A stretch of DNA of 64,000 bases from Rhodocytophaga rosea (GTDB lineage Bacteria > Bacteroidota > Bacteroidia > Cytophagales > 172606-1). The notes under the pieces are model-generated. The model was given only the letters and a program-made list of their open reading frames with translations, did not search any database and had not been told where the DNA came from. Location: positions 4,544,501 to 4,608,500 of the forward strand of contig NZ_CP048222.1 of the NCBI RefSeq assembly GCF_010119975.1, in the 5' to 3' direction. Shown one piece after another: positions 1 to 9,398 of this stretch (its first letter is position 1; each line of letters starts with the position of its first letter). A program made the translations under genes and the position numbers.

Positions 1-977
1 GCATCCAGGTCTTTATGCGTCTTTAGTAATTCAAGCGCTTTCTCTTGCCCGATCACCATAAAAACGGTGGCATAGGCATCTGCAGAGATACAATCTTTGG
101 CAAATACCGTTACGCTTAGCAAAGAATGCTGTACCGGATAGCCGGTTTTAGGGTTAATGGTGTGTGCATATTTTTTGCCATCCTGTTCATAATAGTTCCG
201 GTAGTTGCCAGAAGTAGCCAGTGCCCGGTTGTTCAGTTGTACAATCGCCTGCAACACATCTCCGCCTTTCTGTTCATACTCCGGATTGTTAATACCAATG
301 GTCCAGTATTTATCCTCCGCATTTTTTCCTTTGCACAACACTTCTCCACCTACCTCAATCATATAGTTTGTAATACCTTTCGATTCCAGAAAATTGCCCA
401 GTACATCAGCAGCATATCCCGGGGCTATGGCGTTAAAATCTAGATACATGCCTTCTTTTACCTTGCGCACCGATTGCTCATCAAAGGAAATACTATCGAA
501 ACCCACGTACTGCAATAAGGAATCTATTCTGGCCTGGGTGGGTGCTTTGCGTTCTTTGCCTGTTCCAAATCCCCAGGCATTCACCAGCGGACCTACCGTT
601 GGGTCGAAAGCGCCGCCTGATACTTTGTATACTTCCTGCGTTTTTTTTAGTACCGGGTAAAAATAAGGAAGCTTAAAAGCTACGGCATGACCTTTATTAA
701 ACTGGCTTATTTCAGAATCAGGGCGATAGGTAGAGAGTGATTGATTAAAGGCTTCCAGAATTGAATCTACAGCCGTTTGATACTTTACCGCTTTGCCAGG
801 AGATGTTACATATTTGATGGCATAAGTGCTGCCCATGGTAGGACCGCTAAAAGAGGTGAGTATACCTTTTTGTATAACTTCATCTGTTTTTTTCGATTCC
901 CGGAACTTGTATACAGCGAATATCGCAACGATCAGCAAGAGGCTGTAAATTGCATTTTTAATACCATTTTTGCTCAT
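1..977 (-). CDS. apbE: FAD:protein FMN transferase (ApbE family), C-terminus outside window
   Basis: ApbE moves FMN from FAD onto a threonine of exported flavoproteins such as RnfG or NqrC subunits, and works at the outer face of the cytoplasmic membrane. The reverse-strand frame is open from an ATG near 977 to the window edge, about 325 residues, so only the end is missing. It starts with a short basic stretch and one hydrophobic segment (about residues 9-25), fitting a membrane-anchored periplasmic enzyme. Family motifs in order are GPTMGSTY, STYRPDSEIS, GGAFDPTVGPLVNAWGFG, DFNAIAPGYAADV, HTINPKTGYPV and the metal-site DCISADAYAT. No partner flavoprotein lies in the window. The assignment is firm; the target is unknown. 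Confidence 0.93.
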   Translation of the reverse strand, partial: MSKNGIKNAIYSLLLIVAIFAVYKFRESKKTDEVIQKGILTSFSGPTMGSTYAIKYVTSPGKAVKYQTAVDSILEAFNQSLSTYRPDSEISQFNKGHAVAFKLPYFYPVLKKTQEVYKVSGGAFDPTVGPLVNAWGFGTGKERKAPTQARIDSLLQYVGFDSISFDEQSVRKVKEGMYLDFNAIAPGYAADVLGNFLESKGITNYMIEVGGEVLCKGKNAEDKYWTIGINNPEYEQKGGDVLQAIVQLNNRALATSGNYRNYYEQDGKKYAHTINPKTGYPVQHSLLSVTVFAKDCISADAYATVFMVIGQEKALELLKTHKDLD

Positions 978-1230
978 GCCTGCAAATATACATGTAAGGG
1001 TTCAGATCACGTAGAGATGCTATAAAATTTAGATAAAAAATGAGATTTTTACCGGGAATTCCGCATTTTTATGCGTAAATTAGAGGGATAATTATACACC
1101 TAATCACCAGCTGTTGCATTTTGGAGAAAGGCTGATTTAATCAATTTAAGCTGTATTTTTCCAAGAACGGCAGATAATTAGTCCGGAGATTGTTTGTAGC
1201 ATAAAGAAAATTAAACAACCCCTTTTACAC

Positions 1231-2262
1231 ATGCGAGAAGAATATTTAAAAGGCTCTTCTGACCATATGTCCAGTGCCGAAAAAGAAATAGAAAAGGCAC
1301 TACGCCCCTTGAGTTTTGGAGATTTTGCCGGGCAGGACAAAATTGTGGAGAACCTGAAAGTGTTTGTACAAGCTGCCAAACAACGCAGTGAAGCCTTAGA
1401 CCATGTACTGCTGCACGGGCCTCCCGGCCTGGGCAAAACTACGCTTTCCCATATTATTGCTAATGAGCTGAACACTGGCATTAAAATGACTTCCGGTCCT
1501 GTGCTTGATAAACCCAGTGACCTGGCTGGCTTGCTTACTAATCTGGAGGCTAATGATGTGCTGTTTATTGATGAAATTCACCGGCTGAATCCTATTGTAG
1601 AGGAATATTTGTATTCGGCGATGGAAGACTATAAGATCGATATCATGCTGGATGCCGGCCCAAATGCCCGTACGGTACAAATCGGCCTGAATCCATTTAC
1701 CTTAATTGGGGCTACAACCCGTGCCGGCCTGCTGACTTCTCCCTTGCGAGCCCGTTTTAGTATCAATGCCCGCCTGGAATATTATGATGCAAAGCTGCTT
1801 TCGTCCATCGTTAAACGTTCGGCTCACTTACTGGCTACACCTATTGTAGACGAAGCTGCTTTTGAAATTGCCCGCCGGAGCCGGGGTACACCCCGTATTG
1901 CCAACAACCTTTTGCGCCGGACCCGCGATTTTGCACAGGTGAAAGGAAACGGAACCATCACCATAGATATTGCCGAAATGGCTTTAAATGCCTTGGATGT
2001 TGATAAAGATGGCCTCGATGATATGGACAACCGCATTTTAAGTACCATCATCGAAAAATTCAAAGGCGGCCCTGTCGGACTTTCGACTATTGCCACTGCT
2101 TGCGGGGAAGAAGCAGAAACCATTGAAGAGGTGTACGAACCATTCCTGATTCAGGAAGGCTATCTCAAACGTACTTCTCGTGGCAGAGAAGCTACCGAAC
2201 TTGCCTATAGGCACTTAGGTGTAGTAACCCCTATAGACAAAACCAAGGGACTATTTGATTAA
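1231..2262 (+). CDS. ruvB: Holliday junction branch migration helicase RuvB
   Basis: RuvB is the hexameric AAA+ motor that, with RuvA, drives branch migration of Holliday junctions in recombinational repair. The 343-residue protein has Walker A GPPGLGKT at 63-70, Walker B LFIDEIH at 111-117, sensor GATTRAG at about 160-166 and the arginine finger in LRARF (R174), followed by the winged-helix end ([12 protein letters not shown], then [10 protein letters not shown]). Length is normal. The start giving [13 protein letters not shown] is the form usual in Bacteroidota. It stands alone, converging on the McrB-like gene across a shared terminator hairpin. No ruvA or ruvC is nearby, which is common in this phylum. 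Confidence 0.98.
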   Translation: MREEYLKGSSDHMSSAEKEIEKALRPLSFGDFAGQDKIVENLKVFVQAAKQRSEALDHVLLHGPPGLGKTTLSHIIANELNTGIKMTSGPVLDKPSDLAGLLTNLEANDVLFIDEIHRLNPIVEEYLYSAMEDYKIDIMLDAGPNARTVQIGLNPFTLIGATTRAGLLTSPLRARFSINARLEYYDAKLLSSIVKRSAHLLATPIVDEAAFEIARRSRGTPRIANNLLRRTRDFAQVKGNGTITIDIAEMALNALDVDKDGLDDMDNRILSTIIEKFKGGPVGLSTIATACGEEAETIEEVYEPFLIQEGYLKRTSRGREATELAYRHLGVVTPIDKTKGLFD

Positions 2263-2296
2263 TGGTAGATAGTTTTAAATATTGAGTACTAAGTTT

Positions 2297-2332
2297 AAAC
2301 CCCGCAAGAATTTCTGAATCTTACGGGGTTTT
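2297..2332. terminator. Bidirectional rho-independent terminator between ruvB and the mcrB-like gene
   Basis: The arms AAACCCCGCAAG and CTTACGGGGTTT pair over 12 bases with one non-Watson-Crick position around an 11-base loop. T-rich sequence follows on the plus strand and A-rich sequence precedes it. It sits in the 92-bp gap between two convergent genes, so it probably stops transcription from both sides. Confidence 0.85.
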
Positions 2333-2354
2333 ATTTTGAATATTGCCCAATCTT

Positions 2355-4073
2355 TTACCCCTCAACTGATTTCACCCTGATCTGGTAGTTTTCTTCAGTA
2401 AGTGACAGGTTGGCAGAACGCAATACCTCTTTTATCTGATCAGTACGGTTATTGAAGTATTCGTATAGCAGTGGAATAATCTTTTGATTAAAAATAGTCG
2501 GCAGGTCGGCCGATGTTTTTCCGATGAAATAGGAATGACCGATCATAAAATCGGTGCCTTTTTTCTCGCGGATGCTTTCATTTAATGTTTTTAGTACCTG
2601 GGCAAAGTCAGGAATTGGTTCATAGTTTGGGTACATACTGATGAATTCAAATCTTCGCCGCAAGGCAATATCGAGTAGCGCAATAGATTTATCAGCCGTG
2701 TTCATAGTACCTACCAGGTACAGATTCGGAGGTAAGGCAAAACTTTCTCCGGAAGGCAATGTTACCGTAAGTGCATTCTCTTTTCCATAGCGCTTGTCTT
2801 CTTCCAATAAGGTGATCAGTTCGCCAAATACCCTGGAAATATTGGCCCGGTTAATTTCATCAATGATTAGTACATACCGGTTAAGTTGCTGGTGTTCATT
2901 GCTTAGTTTGGCTTGCTGCTCAAACTTCCGGACGGCATTCACTACTGTTTCGTAATATGCTTTGTTAATCGCCTCCCGGATTTCCTTGCCGTAATACTTT
3001 TCCTTCAGCTTGTTGATATACAATAATCTTTCCTCATCCTTTACGATATCTCTTAAGGTTCGCCGTTTGTATTTTAAATAGGTGTCGCCAACTTCGTAAA
3101 TAATAATAGATTTAAACTGTCCTTGTAACTCAATAATGGGCAGTTCTACTTCTTCCGTTTCCCGATTCATGGCCTCTACCAGTAACCTGTCCAGTAAAAG
3201 TTCAAAGGGAAGTTCGGGTTGTGATTTGTTTTGCTGGTAAGAAATATAATTGACTTTGGCCCGGTCTGCAATGCGTTTAAATACGCCATCTACCAGTTTG
3301 AAATAAAGATTTTCGGTGTTGCGGTTGGCATCCGGGCGCAAACCTTGTACAAAATCTTCGTAGGCAAAACTCTGATGAAACGTAATAAACTCGATCTGCT
3401 CATTTTCCCGGTAAATATCGTAGCGCCGTTTTACTTCCAACCGGTTTTCGGCTTCTACCTGGGCAAGCTTTTTCCCTTCAATAATAGCTACCGCATACGT
3501 AAGGGCATGATAGGTTTTGCCGGTTCCAGGGGGACCATATAAAATCTGGTTGAGTGGAAAAGATTTGGCAGACTCATACGTTTGCGCCTCTTCAGCCACA
3601 ATAATCACTTCCAAGGTAGGCTGGGCAAAATACAAAGCGGCTAACTGATCGAAACGAATATATTTCCCGTAGAAAAATCTGGTATGAACATCCGGAAAAA
3701 CAGATTGGATCTCATTCAGGCTAAAATGCAGTTCGTTGTAAGGATTATATGTCTGGTTAGTTCTATCTGGGCGGCATAAAGGGCCAAAATATTTGCTGCA
3801 AGCCAGGCCTACCGTTAAGAGGTGATGTTTTTCAACGGCTTTCAAAAAATCTGTCCGGAATAGCTGAGGCAACGACCGGGCACGGCGCAAGGCTTTTTCA
3901 TCTACAAGCAACCTAGGTAAGCGGTAATCATTTTGTTCGAACACAACCGGCAAACTTTCGTAATTATCGCCACTGCATTTGTAATACAGCCGCATGGGCT
4001 GCGATGGACGCAATACTACAAACGCATGAATGGCTTGCCAGAGCTGGTCCCTTTGTATTTCTTTTGCAATCAT
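2355..4073 (-). CDS. McrB-like AAA+ GTPase, no McrC partner
   Basis: McrB proteins are AAA+ GTPases that translocate DNA for methyl-dependent restriction together with the nuclease McrC. In this 572-residue protein the AAA+ part spans about 170-540: Walker A GPPGTGKT at 180-187, the conserved FITFHQSFAYEDFVQG segment at 229-244, Walker B LIIDEINRAN at 402-411, and the McrB signature MNTADKSIALLD followed by LRRRF at 457-475. Residues 1-165 match no DNA-reading domain I recognise. The next gene downstream is convergent ruvB and the next upstream encodes an exported beta-helix protein, so no mcrC is adjacent. Either the partner is distant or this is a stand-alone AAA+ protein with another role. 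The start is 35 bp from the upstream stop, so cotranscription is possible. Confidence 0.85.
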   Translation of the reverse strand: MIAKEIQRDQLWQAIHAFVVLRPSQPMRLYYKCSGDNYESLPVVFEQNDYRLPRLLVDEKALRRARSLPQLFRTDFLKAVEKHHLLTVGLACSKYFGPLCRPDRTNQTYNPYNELHFSLNEIQSVFPDVHTRFFYGKYIRFDQLAALYFAQPTLEVIIVAEEAQTYESAKSFPLNQILYGPPGTGKTYHALTYAVAIIEGKKLAQVEAENRLEVKRRYDIYRENEQIEFITFHQSFAYEDFVQGLRPDANRNTENLYFKLVDGVFKRIADRAKVNYISYQQNKSQPELPFELLLDRLLVEAMNRETEEVELPIIELQGQFKSIIIYEVGDTYLKYKRRTLRDIVKDEERLLYINKLKEKYYGKEIREAINKAYYETVVNAVRKFEQQAKLSNEHQQLNRYVLIIDEINRANISRVFGELITLLEEDKRYGKENALTVTLPSGESFALPPNLYLVGTMNTADKSIALLDIALRRRFEFISMYPNYEPIPDFAQVLKTLNESIREKKGTDFMIGHSYFIGKTSADLPTIFNQKIIPLLYEYFNNRTDQIKEVLRSANLSLTEENYQIRVKSVEG

Positions 4074-4108
4074 CAGTGGGCGAAATATACTGATAAAAGT
4101 GAGAAATT

Positions 4109-6553
4109 TTATTGTACTTCCTCATCCGGTTTCAAACCAAAAACCAATGTAGCGAAGCCTCCGATTTCATAATGCTCTATTCTCAGCTGATGGGTTCCAT
4201 GCAAGGGAAGTGAAACACTATCATACTCTGGTTCATGAGGTTTCCAGTGATCTATTACTTTTTTGCCATCCAGCCATATTCGTACACCATCGTCGCTGGT
4301 GACATGCAAAGTATAATGACCTTTAGGAACGGTAAAAGTACCTTCTGCAACAGTGGCAACAGAATCGGAGGGCATATCTTTTCCGAAACTTCCATACCAG
4401 TCGTAGGCTAAATTTTTAGTTTGTTCCGACTTGAACAGCTTTTTAGATTTGAGTAATTTCTGAAACGCTTCTGGTTTGGCCTGAGGGTCTGTGGATTTGT
4501 CGTATTTATACCATTGTACATTCCATTGCATAGGCACCGCAAATTTGCGGAAGTGAAACACATATGGTTTCCCGGCTGCTATTTTTTCTCCGAAAGTAGT
4601 AATAATGGCAGCACCTGTGTATTCCAGCTCTACATCAATATCAACCAGAGAGTCTTTATCTACTTGAGCTGTTAGTGTTCCTGGGATATTGCCAGAAGTA
4701 GCAGATAGCATAATACCTTTCTGTTTTTTCAGTTTCCATTTACCTGCCGGACCTAATAATTCAAATTCCCAATTGCCATTGGTATTTCTTTTTCTGGGCC
4801 ATAGTACAGGTGATTTAAAATCATACGGTCCCCATTCACCTACAAGTATGTATTTTCTGCCACGCAATTGTGCAGGTTTAAGCATGGGATTAATTCCACC
4901 CGGCAAACTATCGGGCGCTTCTTTCTGAAGCACAGTTTCCAGAATTCCTTTTCCGATAGTATCTGCAAAAGCAACAGGCGCACTTTTCAGTTTTCCCGAA
5001 ACGGGATTCAGAAAGTTTCTCTCATTGATAATATTTTTTGAAGCGGCAGAAGCTTGAATGTTTTTAGCGTCAAAATCCGCCAGATTATTGGAAACCAGAT
5101 TAAGCTCATTCAGCATACTGTCTGATTTGAGTAAGGTAGTAAAATAATTGAATGTATTGTGCTCAATGAGAATTTCCCTGGTGCCATTGATCAGCAGGGG
5201 AGCAGGCGTATGATTAAATTGATTGCCAGCTATGGTATATTCCCGGCTTCTGGTATCCCGTTTCTGAGCATATCCCCAGTCTTTGGGTTGCGATTTCCGG
5301 CTGAACAGCCAGATTCCGGTTGTATCATTTTCAAATGTATTGTAGCCGATGGAATTTTCCTGTCCGTGTTCAATAGCGATGGCATATTTGTTTCCGGCAA
5401 ACTGGTTGCCTAGTATCAGGGTATTAAAACTATACCCACCCCAGATGCCATGTGTACATTCCTCGATGCGGTTATTGATTACTTTATTGAGGCTGAATGT
5501 GATTTCTACCCCATTTGTCGGCGCATGCGAAAAATCATTTCCGTACAATAAATTATCATTGCAGCCACCATCACCAGTATCCATGGTATACTGGCCTGCC
5601 CAGAGAAAAAAACCGTCACCAGAATGGGTAGCAGAATTGTAGGCAAATGTATTTTCGGAACTTTGTTCATACACAAGAATGGCCGCTGAATCCTGCCCCC
5701 GCTGATATACACCATGACTATACCCTCTGACACACCAGTCGAGTTTGTTGTGCATGATTTTATTGCGGCTGGAGCGGTACATCCCAATTCCGATACCAGA
5801 TAGAAACGAAAAGTTATTATTCCAGAAGGTACCTTCCTCACAACCAGTCAGCATTAAACCATTCTGCCCGCCGGTAATGGTGCAATGGCTAACCTGCGCC
5901 TGTGTGCAATTGCTCAGGTAAATTCCGGCACCATAACGAAGCCATTCGTCATTTTTGTTGCTGTGGTAGCTCATCCAGTCAGATACATCTTCCCGTTCCA
6001 GGGTGCTTCGTAAATGCTGCTTGTAATTATAGCTCAGGTCACAATAACTGATTTTCAGAAAGGCGCAATTCCGGGCAATTAAGCCGACTTTGTACCCCTT
6101 AATCACCGCATTTTTAATAGTAATATTACTGCCTTTAAGTTGCAGGCCAATTCCGGTATATTGATCAGGTGTGGTAGTCTGCGAAAACCCTTGTAAAACA
6201 GCGCCATTAAAATCAACGGTAATATTATCTCCTTCAATAAGAATTACACCATTCTCCATGCTGGTGGAAGAAAGTTTATAAATTCCAGGCTTAATCGTAG
6301 CAGATTTACGGATAATGGTACCGGCTTTCAAGGGGATGGTATTCTGAGCGATCAGATTTCCCGTGAAGGACAAGTAAAAGATTACAAACAGGCTGAACCG
6401 AAAAAAACCTCTTGAGCACTTGCAAAACCAGAAGATATTGCATACAATACTTCGAAAATATACATGGCCTTCTGTGGATACAGGTAAAAAATTTACTTTT
6501 TGATATAAATCGCTTTTTTTGCTTGTTTGCATGGGTGAAAGATTGCCATTCAA
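4109..6553 (-). CDS. Secreted right-handed beta-helix protein with C-terminal PA14 domain
   Basis: This 814-residue exported protein has a right-handed parallel beta-helix from roughly residue 75 to 480, seen as repeated N- and G-rich rungs (for example NNLLYGNDFSHA, NTFENDTTGIWL), of the NosD/pectate-lyase-like type. A beta-rich middle follows, and a PA14 domain occupies about 705-810 (VTSDDGVRIWLDGKKVIDHW). Such architectures bind or cleave polysaccharide at the cell surface, but no catalytic residues can be named. The N-terminus is odd: about 50 unremarkable residues precede the hydrophobic segment FSLFVIFYLSF. A conventional signal peptide would result from an alternative ATG near 6443 if the seven-A run at 6401-6407 had one base fewer. 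Function of the substrate is unknown. Confidence 0.8.
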   Translation of the reverse strand: MNGNLSPMQTSKKSDLYQKVNFLPVSTEGHVYFRSIVCNIFWFCKCSRGFFRFSLFVIFYLSFTGNLIAQNTIPLKAGTIIRKSATIKPGIYKLSSTSMENGVILIEGDNITVDFNGAVLQGFSQTTTPDQYTGIGLQLKGSNITIKNAVIKGYKVGLIARNCAFLKISYCDLSYNYKQHLRSTLEREDVSDWMSYHSNKNDEWLRYGAGIYLSNCTQAQVSHCTITGGQNGLMLTGCEEGTFWNNNFSFLSGIGIGMYRSSRNKIMHNKLDWCVRGYSHGVYQRGQDSAAILVYEQSSENTFAYNSATHSGDGFFLWAGQYTMDTGDGGCNDNLLYGNDFSHAPTNGVEITFSLNKVINNRIEECTHGIWGGYSFNTLILGNQFAGNKYAIAIEHGQENSIGYNTFENDTTGIWLFSRKSQPKDWGYAQKRDTRSREYTIAGNQFNHTPAPLLINGTREILIEHNTFNYFTTLLKSDSMLNELNLVSNNLADFDAKNIQASAASKNIINERNFLNPVSGKLKSAPVAFADTIGKGILETVLQKEAPDSLPGGINPMLKPAQLRGRKYILVGEWGPYDFKSPVLWPRKRNTNGNWEFELLGPAGKWKLKKQKGIMLSATSGNIPGTLTAQVDKDSLVDIDVELEYTGAAIITTFGEKIAAGKPYVFHFRKFAVPMQWNVQWYKYDKSTDPQAKPEAFQKLLKSKKLFKSEQTKNLAYDWYGSFGKDMPSDSVATVAEGTFTVPKGHYTLHVTSDDGVRIWLDGKKVIDHWKPHEPEYDSVSLPLHGTHQLRIEHYEIGGFATLVFGLKPDEEVQ

Positions 6554-6637
6554 ACAAATTTAACAATAATCACATACATTCAACTGCTTGTGTAAGAAAG
6601 CAAAGGGTTTAGATGTATCCGGTTTTCAATTCTTGCT

Positions 6638-6682
6638 TAAAAAATAAATCAGTAAAGAATAGTTGCCTGATCTTTACTGAAT
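6638..6682 (-). terminator. Terminator downstream of the cupin gene
   Basis: Read on the minus strand, TCAGTAAAGA and TCTTTACTGA form a perfect 10-bp stem with a 12-base loop, followed by TTTATTTTTT. It lies about 30 bp past the cupin stop codon, as expected for a rho-independent terminator. Confidence 0.8.
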
Positions 6683-6713
6683 TCAAAATGTATAAACACT
6701 CATTTTGTACGTA

Positions 6714-7331
6714 TTATGCTTTTAAGCCATATTTATCAATAATGCCCTGCCGCTGTTCGTGAAACCAGGTAATCCCAAACTTTTTATCCAATGCTGCAAT
6801 TCTACTGGCAATTTCTGGAGCAGCTGGCGTCAGATTCTTTTTCATCATATCCGGGATAATCTGGTGAAACAGTTCATCCAGGTAATCTTCCAGGTTCTGG
6901 TTAAAGAAGCAGTCAATAAATCGCAAAGGTTTGTCCGAGGCATTCCAGAAAGTGTGTACAATGCCTCTGGGGCGAAAATTCCAGCCGCCTGCTTCTACCG
7001 TATATAATTCCTTTCCAATCATAATCGTAGCAGTGCCTTCCAGTACATACATCAGTTCATCCAGGTCTTTATGAATATGTGGGGCAGGTCCCATTTGTTT
7101 GGGTCCTAAAGCTCCCTCTATATTGGAAAACTGTTTATTGGTTTGGCTGGAATGGATGATCGTGCGGACATCCATATTGCCTGGTCCTGGGGAGAGTGGT
7201 ACTCCGGGTGCAATAGTAAATGGTTTCAAGGAGGGAGTATCAGTTATAGTTTGATAAAATGATTCTGTTGGTGAACCTGCCATACCCATGCTGCCGATTA
7301 CAGTGGTAGAAAGAAAATCTCTGCGTTCCAT
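6714..7331 (-). CDS. Tat-exported cupin-domain protein
   Basis: The protein starts most plausibly at the ATG giving MERRDFLSTTVIGSMGMAG, a twin-arginine-type signal (RRDFLS); an upstream non-homologous extension to 7394 is ignored. The mature part carries a single cupin barrel at about residues 70-160 with metal-ligand motifs PHIHKDLDELMYVLEG and the second motif PRGIVHTFWN. Cupins of this sort are dioxygenases, isomerases or sensors; Tat export fits folding with a metal in the cytoplasm. The gene follows an AraC regulator (frameshifted) by about 87 bp in the same direction, so the two probably form an operon. The substrate cannot be read from the sequence. Confidence 0.82.
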   Translation of the reverse strand: MERRDFLSTTVIGSMGMAGSPTESFYQTITDTPSLKPFTIAPGVPLSPGPGNMDVRTIIHSSQTNKQFSNIEGALGPKQMGPAPHIHKDLDELMYVLEGTATIMIGKELYTVEAGGWNFRPRGIVHTFWNASDKPLRFIDCFFNQNLEDYLDELFHQIIPDMMKKNLTPAAPEIASRIAALDKKFGITWFHEQRQGIIDKYGLKA

Positions 7332-7417
7332 ATAGTAGTGTAGCTTTATGATGTGTGAGTTTGTATCATAAAAATACTGCTGCCGGTTGGTCATTTAGTG
7401 GTAAAAAAGTGACGTTT

Positions 7418-8259
7418 TTAGTGCTCAAATACCGTAAACGTACGCTCTGGCACTTCTCTTTCGATTTCAAACAGCGATTGAGGGGTGAGGTTGGTAAATT
7501 CTTTGTAATCGCTTACCAGATGCTGGTAATCATAATAGCCACAAGCCAGTGCAATGGAGAGCCAGTCTAAGTGGGCTGTGCATTTTTCATCCGGTAAGCC
7601 CTGTCGAAACGGGTAATGCGGTCGAATGATTTAGGGCTAATGCCCTGGCGTTCTTCAAACTTACGGATAAATTGCCGCTTACTTAGACAAGACTGATCGG
7701 CAAGCCATTCCAGAGAAGCTGGATCTTTCTGATTCAAAATAAACAGGCTGGCTTTATCAACCGGATGTGCCTTTTTGTTCAGATGAATCATGAATAAATT
7801 GTTGAAAAATATCTCCAGAATACTGAACATCTCCGGCAAATCTTGTGCATTTATTAGTCTCTCACAAGTGATACGCACTTCTTTTCCCCATAAATTTTCG
7901 GCATCAACAAAAGAATTGGACAGTTCTTGTGGTAATATTCCCGTAAGCCGCAATAGGATACCGGGTTGCATCACTACTTTTATGGCTACAAAATCGTGTC
8001 CGCCATACCTGTTAATCGGAACATCATACATTCCATTGATAGCACACCTCGGGTAGGTAATGATCAGGGGTGAGTCGATAAGGCTGTATCTCTGTTTATC
8101 TCTGGCATAAAAAGTAATACAATGTTCGGGATGTGGTGTATGGTATTTTATTGGCAACGGACTATTTTTATCGAAAAAAAGACGGGTTACCTGATATTTA
8201 CTAATATATTCCCGCAGGGCAGGCGATGGCGGAAAATTTTTAATAAGCATCGTATCCAT
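7418..8259 (-). pseudogene. AraC-family transcriptional regulator interrupted by a frameshift
   Basis: The first frame gives 230 residues: a DUF6597/AraC-type N-terminal beta-domain (about 1-150) and then the first helix-turn-helix of an AraC DNA-binding domain (LEWLADQSCLSKRQFIRKFE). It stops at a TAG (7567-7569) inside that domain. Reading one base back at the CCC run (plus-strand GGG, 7573-7575) restores the missing second half, HLDWLSIALACGYYDYQHLV and NLTPQSLFEIE, ending at a TAA at 7418-7420, for a total near 284 residues, the normal family length. The change is equivalent to losing one C from a CCCC run. It could be a true inactivating mutation or a sequencing error. Its likely target is the cupin gene just downstream. 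Confidence 0.85.
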
Positions 8260-8342
8260 TTTTATGAAGACTTTTATTGTATATCTCGCTGATTAGAAGC
8301 AGATCAGATATTAACAATATAGGTTTATTTATTGAACTTTCA

Positions 8343-9338
8343 ATGTCTACAAGAAACAACAGGCTTCCGGCAGAAACATACGCAGCAGGTATTCTGGCAG
8401 GCGACCGCTTGTTGTTAAGCCGGGCGATTACGCTATCAGAAAGTACCTTACCTTCCGACCAGGAATTGTCGCAGGAAGTGTTACAACAAGTGTTACCTCA
8501 TACTGGAAAGTCTATCCGTATTGGGATTACCGGTGTGCCGGGTGTTGGGAAAAGCAGCTTTATTGAAGTATTTGGAAATTATATCACATCGCTGCCTAAA
8601 AAATTAGCAGTGCTTGCCATAGATCCTACCAGCCAGATCTCAGGAGGGAGCATTATGGGTGATAAAACCCGCATGGAAACCCTTTCTAATCATCCACTGG
8701 CTTTTATCCGTCCCTCTCCAGCTGGAAATGCATTGGGAGGAGTAGCTACTCATACTAGGCAGGCATTAATACTCTGCGAAGCTGCCGGATATGAAGTAAT
8801 TATCATCGAAACCGTGGGCGTAGGTCAATCCGAAACAGCCGTATACCACATGACGGATTTTTTTCTGCTGCTGATGCTGGCCAATGCCGGCGATGAATTA
8901 CAGGGAATGAAACGGGGAATTATGGAAATGGCTGATGCCCTGGTAATCACCAAAGCTGATGGAGATAACCTCAATGCCGCACAAACAGCCAGAGTGACTT
9001 ATGAAAATGCTTTGCATCTCTTTCCACCTTCTGCCAAACAATGGCAGCCGCAGGCACTTACCTGTTCGGCTTTTACCAAAGCAGGAATACCTGAAATCTG
9101 GGCATTGGTAGAAAAATTTTATCAGCACATGCAGGGTAAAGGCTTATTCGACTTACACCGGCAAAATCAAAATCTGTATTGGATGCACGAAATCATCAAG
9201 CAAACCTTGGAGAAACAATTCTATGAAAATACTGACGTAAAAAGGCTTCTTCCTAACTTACAAATTGATGTGCAATCCGGAAAAATAACGGCTTTAAGTG
9301 CTGCTCTGCAATTATTAAATAGTCTCCAAAAGAAGTGA
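8343..9338 (+). CDS. meaB: Methylmalonyl-CoA mutase-associated GTPase MeaB
   Basis: MeaB (ArgK/YgfD family) is a G3E-type P-loop GTPase that gates cobalamin loading of methylmalonyl-CoA mutase and protects the enzyme from inactivation. From the ATG giving MSTRNNRLPAETYAAGILAGDR, the protein has 331 residues, Walker A GVPGVGKS at about 64-71, the Walker B region with IIETVGVGQSE, and the base-recognition motif VITKADGDN. The upstream open frame to 8277 adds 22 residues without family similarity and was not used. The mutase subunits are not next to it here, so the partner must be encoded elsewhere. It is divergent from the AraC gene. Confidence 0.95.
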   Translation: MSTRNNRLPAETYAAGILAGDRLLLSRAITLSESTLPSDQELSQEVLQQVLPHTGKSIRIGITGVPGVGKSSFIEVFGNYITSLPKKLAVLAIDPTSQISGGSIMGDKTRMETLSNHPLAFIRPSPAGNALGGVATHTRQALILCEAAGYEVIIIETVGVGQSETAVYHMTDFFLLLMLANAGDELQGMKRGIMEMADALVITKADGDNLNAAQTARVTYENALHLFPPSAKQWQPQALTCSAFTKAGIPEIWALVEKFYQHMQGKGLFDLHRQNQNLYWMHEIIKQTLEKQFYENTDVKRLLPNLQIDVQSGKITALSAALQLLNSLQKK

Positions 9339-9398
9339 TCTGGCTGCCAGTCAAGGAATTGGAATTTATGGAGACATTTTTGTGTTATAACCAGAGCT

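Noticed and set aside
7567-8259. Accepting the AraC gene as a complete 230-residue protein
   Set aside because: It stops in the middle of the DNA-binding domain, and the rest is present one frame away right after the stop.
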